Shown here piece after piece: positions 5,786 to 9,317 of a stretch of 9,317 bases of DNA. Origin of the DNA: Microcaldota archaeon (lineage in GTDB: Archaea; Micrarchaeota; Micrarchaeia; Micrarchaeales; Micrarchaeaceae); assembly GCA_021816645.1 (NCBI GenBank), contig JAKAXF010000019.1, forward strand, positions 1 to 9,317, written 5' to 3'. The translations under genes were made by a program, and so were the position numbers. The notes beneath the pieces are model-generated. The model was not told the origin of the DNA. It worked only from the letters and a program-made list of their open reading frames with translations, and did no database searches. Each line of letters begins with the position of its first letter. Position 1 is the stretch's first letter.

Positions 5786-6009
5786 CCAAAAGCAACTGGC
5801 TCGAAGGCAAGCAGTCGGATAGGCCTACTTACGTCTGCGATATATGCCTAGAACCCACAGAGACCACATGCTACCAGAAGAAAACCGGCAATGGTCTGCT
5901 CAAGATTTACAAGTGCCATGGCTGCGGCAGTTATATCGATCAAGACGGAGAGTACCTTGGAAATAATCCTGACGATGCCGAAGCGGAAATGCAGAGGCTG
6001 AGAGCATGA
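5782..6009 (+). CDS. Zinc-ribbon-like small protein
   Basis: A 75-residue protein starting in the ATGA overlap with the previous gene. C-D-I-C (Cys19, Cys22) and C-H-G-C-G (Cys45, Cys48) form two knuckles 22 residues apart, the pattern of a zinc ribbon; Cys30 lies between. The tail is acidic (N-N-P-D-D-A-E-A-E) before the junction-encoded Q-R-L-R-A. Zinc ribbons of this size in archaeal mobile elements often bind DNA, RNA polymerase or other proteins, but nothing here narrows the role. The downstream neighbour also carries a Cys/His finger. Confidence 0.83.
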   Translation: MTKSNWLEGKQSDRPTYVCDICLEPTETTCYQKKTGNGLLKIYKCHGCGSYIDQDGEYLGNNPDDAEAEMQRLRA

Positions 6010-6048
6010 CTGTACGTACAACGAAAGGAGAAGAGGCTGAGAGCATGA
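5995..6048 (+). pseudogene. Residual head of a duplicated gene between two junction elements
   Basis: Positions 5995-6032 match 5586-5623 at 34 of 38 bases, covering the junction, start codon and first codons of the 5597 gene. The match stops at 6033 and a second exact junction element (6034-6048) follows at once. The simplest reading is a duplicated gene whose body was deleted, leaving its head between two junctions. Its frame runs on into the zinc-finger gene, so it may now act as a short N-terminal extension. Confidence 0.55.
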
Positions 6049-6236
6049 TGTACAAATGCAGAGGCAAGTATTGCCAAGAAATGGTCAAGGGAGAAGATAG
6101 GTTGCGCCATATACAACAGGCCCATCCACGGTTCTATGGCCTATTGCTTGAGACTAGGAAGGAGAGCAAAATGCCGATGGATGAGAGGGTGGCCAATCTT
6201 TTCTCCGTGAGGAAGGAAAAGAGGATGAGAGCATGA
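6006..6236 (+). CDS. Small C2H2-like zinc-finger protein
   Basis: The frame gives 76 residues from ATG 6006, or 63 from ATG 6045, which has its own perfect junction element upstream; the first 13 residues derive from the duplicated gene head, so 6045 may be the functional start. The finger is C18-x4-C23-x11-H35-x4-H40 (numbered from 6006), a compact C2H2-type spacing with L-R-H-I-Q-Q-A-H at its helix. C2H2 fingers are common in archaeal viruses, where most act as DNA-binding regulators; this one is a candidate regulator. The rest is basic and ends in K-R-M-R-A. It overlaps the next gene by 4 nt. Confidence 0.82.
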   Translation: MTVRTTKGEEAESMMYKCRGKYCQEMVKGEDRLRHIQQAHPRFYGLLLETRKESKMPMDERVANLFSVRKEKRMRA

Positions 6237-6763
6237 ACAAAGAACTAGAAAAAGTTTATAATCAATACAAAAAAGAGAAGAGCGAAAACCCATTTCTCTT
6301 GAAAGAGTTAAGGGAAATATTGAGCGGAAAAACAACGCTGTTGGGCATATCACCGGAAGACTGGAATGCAAATCTGTATGACTCACATGCGATGCTATAC
6401 GATTGGATATTCGCTAAAAAACACGGACTAATAAAAAAAGTCGGAATTTTTAAGGACTCTGATATTGAAGATGTAGTGACAGTTCCTACAAAATTAGGGG
6501 AGCAGATGTACGAGCTCCTTTCTAATACAGAGACGGAAAAGGTAACAATCCCTACGGAGAGTTATATCATCACCCCACAGAACGAGGGACAGGACCTCAA
6601 TTACACCGAAAGCTATCATGGCTCATTAGATAGCGCAAAGGCGAGAGCCGATGATATGGCGCGCCGCCTGCAGGAGATACTGAAGGATGGCACGATAAGC
6701 GCCATGGTAGAAAATCTCGAAGGCGAAACGTTGTATAATAATAGGAGGCTGTTGCATTCATAG
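6233..6763 (+). CDS. Hypothetical protein, possibly winged-helix, AT-rich
   Basis: A 176-residue protein starting in the ATGA overlap. Residues 20-97 look like a helical domain with a possible wing (W-I-F-A-K-K-H-G-L-I-K-K-V, then V-V-T-V-P-T-K-L-G-E-Q-M-Y-E-L-L); 'T-K-L-G-E' resembles the T-x-x-G before the last helix of winged-helix regulators. The C-terminal part has a long helix (S-L-D-S-A-K-A-R-A-D-D-M-A-R-R-L-Q-E-I-L). I counted 141 G or C in 6241-6600 (39%), lower than many neighbours, hinting at separate origin. Unlike most genes here it does not end in R-x-R-A but in L-L-H-S, and the next gene uses a classic ribosome site instead of the junction element. No family assigned. Confidence 0.83.
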   Translation: MNKELEKVYNQYKKEKSENPFLLKELREILSGKTTLLGISPEDWNANLYDSHAMLYDWIFAKKHGLIKKVGIFKDSDIEDVVTVPTKLGEQMYELLSNTETEKVTIPTESYIITPQNEGQDLNYTESYHGSLDSAKARADDMARRLQEILKDGTISAMVENLEGETLYNNRRLLHS

Positions 6764-6769
6764 GTGATC
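6762..6769 (+). promoter_or_regulatory. Classic archaeal ribosome binding site
   Basis: AGGTGATC, overlapping the stop TAG at 6761-6763, fully complements the usual archaeal 16S tail and lies two bases before ATG 6772. It is the reference form against which the junction element AGG(C)TGAGAGC can be compared. Confidence 0.75.
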
Positions 6770-6771
6770 GT

Positions 6772-7005
6772 ATGGTAAAATATTGGGTGGAAGGGCAGTT
6801 TGAAGATGGCGGATGGCACAGGTTATACCTAGCCCAAACCAGGGATGCTGCAGAACAATATATAAATGAATATATCAAGGAAAGGAGTACGGTAAAGAAA
6901 TATCGAATTAAAACAATAAGTGATGCAAAGGCAAAGGCGGAACTTTCGGCGGCACTGGATGCCGTGGAAAGAAGCTATAAGCGCGCACACGGTATGCATT
7001 CGTAG
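6772..7005 (+). CDS. Small hypothetical protein
   Basis: A 77-residue protein with an excellent ribosome site. The N-terminal half has beta-like strands (K-Y-W-V-E-G-Q-F, W-H-R-L-Y-L-A-Q-T) followed by a helix (R-D-A-A-E-Q-Y-I-N-E-Y-I), and the C-terminal half a strand (Y-R-I-K-T-I) and a long helix (A-K-A-K-A-E-L-S-A-A-L-D-A-V-E-R-S-Y-K-R). This beta-alpha-beta-alpha order is common in small phage and archaeal virus proteins of unknown role. It ends in G-M-H-S; its last 11 nt match the end of the previous gene at 10 positions. A junction element follows its stop without being part of it. Confidence 0.82.
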   Translation: MVKYWVEGQFEDGGWHRLYLAQTRDAAEQYINEYIKERSTVKKYRIKTISDAKAKAELSAALDAVERSYKRAHGMHS

Positions 7006-7020
7006 AGGACGAGAGCATGA
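7006..7020 (+). promoter_or_regulatory. Junction element directly after a stop codon
   Basis: AGGACGAGAGCATGA follows TAG 7003-7005 immediately, so no protein ends in its coded R-T-R-A. It places ATG 7017 as the next start. It shows the element is kept for its nucleotide role. Confidence 0.65.
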
Positions 7021-7259
7021 AAACCTTGACAATATCGGAGTACGAAGTGTTGAAGGCGGCATCGGAGATGCCAGAGTTGCATATAGACCTGCTGGAGAAT
7101 CCAGAGCCGTCTCCCTCGGTGAATGCGGCTAACGGGCTTTCCGACGATGGGTATCTGGAGAAACTCGGGGGCATCCCGCGGAAGGAGTACTCGTTCAGGA
7201 TAACGCCTAAGGGGCTGAAATGCCTGGAAGAGAACGAAAGGGAGAGGGCGAAGGCATGA
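7017..7259 (+). CDS. Winged-helix-like DNA-binding protein candidate
   Basis: An 80-residue protein. The start L-T-I-S-E-Y-E-V-L-K-A-A, and then D-G-Y-L-E-K-L (44-50) followed by K-E-Y-S-F-R-I-T-P-K-G-L-K-C-L (56-70), matches the typical last helix, wing and T-x-x-G-x-x-x-L ending of winged-helix regulators (MarR/PadR-like in general shape). The middle segment is short for a full recognition helix, so this is a reduced form. It could regulate the array, for example at the twin promoters (inference). It ends in R-A-K-A, a variant junction, and overlaps the next gene by 4 nt. Confidence 0.82.
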   Translation: MKTLTISEYEVLKAASEMPELHIDLLENPEPSPSVNAANGLSDDGYLEKLGGIPRKEYSFRITPKGLKCLEENERERAKA

Positions 7260-7720
7260 GCAAATCGATCAGGCTGGGCTTCGATTATTTCGGCGCATCG
7301 GAGGACAGGCCACTGATGTGGGCCTCGAAGGATGGAGATTTCCTGGCATCTGCCGGTCTCGAATCGTATTACGCGGACAAATACGAGAACATGCTGCACA
7401 AACTCAAGGAACCGCATTCGATTGACAGGCTGCTGGGATTCGCGCATGAGCACAACGCCAAGGTCATGATGCGCATAGTGACCCCGGAAGACGGTAAAGA
7501 GATTGCGTTCCCATTCATGAATTTTACAGAGATATACACCGAGCCGCGCAAGGCGATGGACGTATTCAAGCGAGCGATAGAGCAGTATGCGAAAAGCGTC
7601 GGTTACAGATTGAACGTCGATACTGATTATAAGAATCCGGAAACCGCATTCGGCAAGGCGCTGTCTGTAAAGGACATGTCGCGCCGGCAGAAAAAAAGCG
7701 GCACGAGGCTGAGGGCATGA
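7256..7720 (+). CDS. Hypothetical protein
   Basis: A 154-residue protein. ATG 7256 in the ATGA overlap was preferred to an upstream ATG at 7220, whose extra residues are a shadow of the previous gene's tail. It looks like a single alpha/beta domain: strand near residues 5-12 (I-R-L-G-F-D-Y-F), helices around 41-64, strand V-M-M-R-I-V-T (70-76), then F-P-F-M-N-F-T and a long helix R-K-A-M-D-V-F-K-R-A-I-E-Q-Y-A. No cysteines, membrane segments or clear catalytic motif. It ends in T-R-L-R-A. Unrecognised. Confidence 0.85.
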   Translation: MSKSIRLGFDYFGASEDRPLMWASKDGDFLASAGLESYYADKYENMLHKLKEPHSIDRLLGFAHEHNAKVMMRIVTPEDGKEIAFPFMNFTEIYTEPRKAMDVFKRAIEQYAKSVGYRLNVDTDYKNPETAFGKALSVKDMSRRQKKSGTRLRA

Positions 7721-7914
7721 GCGAACGCGGCAAGATAGAGCGCATGCTGGAAAGGGGCGCACGCAAGCTAGATAATATCATCGATAATTTTGCCAATGTC
7801 CGCTGCGAGGATCGTATCAACCAGATGGGCGCGTTCTTGGACGAGATGGCGGAAAAATACGATTTTGACAAGGAAGACATGGAGAAAGCGGAACGCTTGA
7901 GGCTTAGGGCATAA
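7717..7914 (+). CDS. Very small helical hypothetical protein
   Basis: A 65-residue protein starting in the ATGA overlap. It is almost entirely charged helix (I-E-R-M-L-E-R-G-A-R-K-L-D-N-I-I-D-N-F, then M-G-A-F-L-D-E-M-A-E-K-Y), plausibly a helical hairpin or coiled-coil dimer. It ends in L-R-L-R-A with TAA: the junction here is AGGCTTAGGGCATAA, where loss of the ATG moved the next start 9 nt downstream, served by AAGTGATC at 7913-7920. Unrecognised. Confidence 0.78.
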   Translation: MSERGKIERMLERGARKLDNIIDNFANVRCEDRINQMGAFLDEMAEKYDFDKEDMEKAERLRLRA

Positions 7915-7922
7915 GTGATCGG

Positions 7923-8237
7923 ATGACCAAAAATTCGGAGCGCAGGTATGCTGAAAGCGAAAACCTACGGACTACAACGAACCATCCTGGATATTCTGCC
8001 GCATATTCGCCGGCGAAGAATGTCAGGATAGGCAGGAGGTACAACGGGGGCCAGCCGTTCAAGCTGGTCGCGGAGCAGCTCCAGGAGCAGGCATCGCTGC
8101 GCAAGCATGGCGGCAGATACCATAAGGAACGCGTGAAGATGGAGGGCCGCGTATTCGCCGAAGCCGCCGAAATGGCGCGCAGGATGGCCCACGAGAGGGA
8201 CGAGTACAAGGGCGACAGGAAGAAACTCAGGGCGTAG
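7923..8237 (+). CDS. Basic hypothetical protein
   Basis: A 104-residue protein starting at ATG 7923 behind AAGTGATC (7913-7920). It is strongly basic. The first 45 residues look disordered (rich in Asn, Ser, Tyr, Arg), the rest is a long charged helix (F-K-L-V-A-E-Q-L-Q-E-Q-A-S-L-R, then F-A-E-A-A-E-M-A-R-R-M-A-H-E-R-D-E-Y). The charge and shape would suit nucleic acid binding. It ends in K-K-L-R-A with TAG in a weak junction copy (8223-8237). The head M-T-K is shared with other array genes. Unrecognised. Confidence 0.8.
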   Translation: MTKNSERRYAESENLRTTTNHPGYSAAYSPAKNVRIGRRYNGGQPFKLVAEQLQEQASLRKHGGRYHKERVKMEGRVFAEAAEMARRMAHERDEYKGDRKKLRA

Positions 8238-8245
8238 GTGGCAGC

Positions 8246-8443
8246 TTGAGGGGCACGAAAAGCCGCGTAGCAGCAGGCAAGCAGCACATGGCGTGCGTTC
8301 ACCATTATTGGCAGACTACCACCGGCCTATGTCGCGTCAGGGGTCATAATCATACCGGCGAGGAGGACAGGAGGAGCTGCTATGAGTTCAGGCATACAAA
8401 GTTTGTACCGCTATCCAATCCTAAGACCAGGCAGAGGGCGTAA
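8246..8443 (+). CDS. Small Cys/His-rich protein
   Basis: A 65-residue frame with a TTG start at 8246, supported by AGGTGG (8236-8241) four bases upstream, matching the spacing rule of this window; ATG 8288 (residue 15) is an alternative. It has Cys17, His19, His20, Cys29, His34, His36, Cys45 and His50, enough for one metal site, though the pattern fits no standard finger. The tail T-R-Q-R-A comes from a junction variant (AGGCAGAGGGCGTAA). It lies between clear genes with 8-nt and 2-nt gaps, which favours it being real, but the unusual start lowers confidence. Confidence 0.6.
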   Translation: MRGTKSRVAAGKQHMACVHHYWQTTTGLCRVRGHNHTGEEDRRSCYEFRHTKFVPLSNPKTRQRA

Positions 8444-8445
8444 AC

Positions 8446-8928
8446 ATGGGAACGGATATCTATCTCGTATGGGATGCCGAAACGAAGGGGCAGAGGGAAA
8501 AGCAGCATTATGAAGAATTCGTTCCGAAAGGGAAGGTCGGCTACCTGCGAGCAAACGTATGGAGCGTAAACGAAAATTACGCGCTCTCGCAAATCTTCCC
8601 GGAAAAATATTGGCGCGGAAATCACAAGACAATTCTTGAGTACGACTTCATAAGCAATATGGCGGCGAACAAGAAACATTTATTGGATTACCTCGCAGGA
8701 AAGATTGATTTCGGGAAGGAAAACGATGTCCTAAAGACGCAGGCCCTGATGGTTAATGACGCGCTGAACAAATTAGCGGCAGGAGGAGGACGTATTTTAT
8801 CTGCTGGAAAATCTGAGGAAGAAATAAAGTTCAGGACCAAATGGGCCAAAGAAGTCTTGGATTTTCTCGAACTTGGCGCGCGTCTCCAGTCGGAAGGGAA
8901 ACACCCCAGAGTGGATATCGACTGGTGA
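8446..8928 (+). CDS. Conserved-looking hypothetical protein (MGTDIYLVWD-type)
   Basis: A 160-residue protein starting at ATG 8446, two bases after the previous stop. The head M-G-T-D-I-Y-L-V-W-D, then V-G-Y-L-R-A-N-V-W and the pattern N-E-N-Y-A-L-S-Q-I-F-P-E-K-Y-W recall an uncharacterised family that I believe occurs in phage and environmental genomes; I cannot confirm this here. The C-terminal half is helical (Y-L-A-G-K-I-D-F, L-M-V-N-D-A-L-N-K-L, W-A-K-E-V-L-D-F-L-E-L). It is the last gene of the array and does not end in R-x-R-A but in D-I-D-W, and is followed by the second promoter. Confidence 0.88.
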   Translation: MGTDIYLVWDAETKGQREKQHYEEFVPKGKVGYLRANVWSVNENYALSQIFPEKYWRGNHKTILEYDFISNMAANKKHLLDYLAGKIDFGKENDVLKTQALMVNDALNKLAAGGGRILSAGKSEEEIKFRTKWAKEVLDFLELGARLQSEGKHPRVDIDW

Positions 8929-8950
8929 AGCGTCGAACCGCGGCAGCACA

Positions 8951-8980
8951 GTTTAAATACCTTTAATGCGTAGCTCAATC
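8951..8980 (+). repeat. 30-bp promoter repeat, copy 2
   Basis: Exact match to 4620-4649; see that entry for content. Confidence 0.85.
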
Positions 8981-8993
8981 CGTGGGCGAGGGC
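8951..8993 (+). promoter_or_regulatory. Archaeal promoter of the HerA-like gene
   Basis: TATA box TTTAAATA at 8952-8959, followed by the same 20 bases as the first promoter, with ATG at 8994. Identical to 4620-4649 over 30 bp. The upstream TGCGTAGCTCA copy present at the first promoter is missing here. The leader carries a junction-like ribosome site, GGGCGAGGGC (8984-8993). Confidence 0.75.
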
Positions 8994-9317
8994 ATGGACC
9001 GTTCGAAGAAGACGAAAACAGAGCCAAAAGCCGACGGAACGCGAGACGAAATCGAGATATTCGAGAACCCGTCCAAGAAGATAGATATAGGTACGCTGTT
9101 GGAAAGCCGTCTGCTGATATGCGCCAACAGCGGCGGCGGTAAATCATATGCGGTGCGGAAGATACTTGAAAAAAGTCATAAAAAGATATTGCCCGTGGTC
9201 CTGGATATAGAGGGCGAATTCCAGTCGCTGAAGGAGAAATTCAACTTCCTGCTCATCGGAGGACCAAATGGCGATGTCCCGCTCGATATTAAAACTGCGG
9301 GGAGCTTGCCTAAGAAA
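8994..9317 (+). CDS. HerA-like ATPase, DUF87-type (3' end outside window)
   Basis: The 108 visible residues begin with a charged, disordered-looking stretch (1-30), then I-D-I-G-T-L-L-E-S-R-L-L-I-C and Walker A A-N-S-G-G-G-K-S (44-51). V-V-L-D-I-E-G-E-F-Q-S-L (69-79) is the D-x-x-G-E-F motif seen after the first strand in HerA/FtsK-superfamily proteins with the DUF87 domain, and L-L-I-G-G-P-N-G-D-V-P-L (86-97) continues the same pattern. Members pump or clamp DNA, in end resection, virus genome packaging or conjugation; which applies cannot be told from the N-terminus. It begins a new transcription unit under the twin promoter. Walker B and arginine finger lie beyond the window. Confidence 0.9.
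   Translation, partial: MDRSKKTKTEPKADGTRDEIEIFENPSKKIDIGTLLESRLLICANSGGGKSYAVRKILEKSHKKILPVVLDIEGEFQSLKEKFNFLLIGGPNGDVPLDIKTAGSLPKK

Larger units (their letters stand above)
5036..8443 (+). repeat. Dispersed 15-nt gene-junction element, consensus AGGCTGAGRGCATGA
   Basis: Copies begin at 5036, 5069, 5299, 5586, 5771, 5995, 6034, 6222, 7006, 7245, 7706, 7900 and 8429, with a weaker one at 8223. Four copies (5586, 5771, 5995, 6034) are exactly AGGCTGAGAGCATGA; the others differ mainly at bases 4-6 and by G for A at base 9. Where a gene ends there, the element codes R-L-R-A (or R-M-R-A, R-A-K-A) plus stop, and its ATGA supplies the next start. AGG(C)TGA can pair with the usual archaeal 16S tail if C is bulged, leaving four bases before ATG. 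A related GGGCGAGGGCATG stands before the HerA-like gene. Confidence 0.85.

Noticed and set aside
6908..7762. 284-codon open frame on the - strand
   Set aside because: It lies across four + strand genes with good junctions and ribosome sites; its protein is rich in Arg, Ser, Phe and Cys with no recognisable domain, as expected for an antisense shadow.
5036..7914. CRISPR-like array suggested by regularly repeated 15-mers
   Set aside because: Spacing varies from 33 to hundreds of bases, the repeats are at gene borders, and the spaces between are coding.
5036..8443. R-L-R-A C-terminal tag as a protein degradation or targeting signal
   Set aside because: The element is kept at 5069, 6034 and 7006 where no gene ends in it, which fits a nucleic-acid role better; a secondary protein role cannot be ruled out.

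Overview
The window reads as archaeal DNA, most likely a virus, plasmid or integrated mobile element. The evidence is two near-identical TATA-box promoters (TTTAAATA, 23-30 nt before the start region), ribosome binding sites of the GGTGATC type that match the usual archaeal 16S tail, heavy use of ATA and AGG codons, and archaeal-style P-loop ATPases. The lineage cannot be fixed from the sequence; a DPANN or Thermoplasmata-like host is only a guess. All convincing genes lie on the + strand, packed almost without gaps.

Left block (1-4582): two small proteins with C-terminal membrane anchors (the first cut by the window edge), a divergent P-loop ATPase, a classic AAA+ ATPase with a Vps4/CdvC-like pore loop and extra N- and C-terminal regions, a doubtful small ORF, and a hypothetical protein. 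The order suggests a membrane-associated ATP-driven machine (assembly, DNA movement or membrane remodelling). Base composition rises sharply at the junction between the two ATPase genes.

Middle block (4583-8928): one promoter drives a run of 13 short genes. The first encodes a nested tandem-repeat protein. The others are mostly unrecognised, but include a zinc ribbon, a C2H2-like finger, a possible Cys/His protein and a winged-helix candidate. Most genes meet at the same ~15-nt sequence (AGGCTGAGAGCATGA and variants), which encodes the last residues R-L-R-A of one protein, its stop, and the ribosome site and start codon of the next. The same sequence also occurs at three places where it is not the end of a gene, and one of these bounds a shrunken copy of a neighbouring gene head. 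This looks like an array of exchangeable gene cassettes joined by a translation-coupling repeat, and is the most novel feature here.

Right end (8929-9317): a second copy of the same promoter, identical over 30 bp, precedes a HerA-like (DUF87-type) ATPase that runs off the window. The shared promoter implies joint control of the small-gene array and the DNA-translocase operon. No RNA genes, CRISPR arrays, insertion sequences or gene-free stretches over 300 bases were seen.
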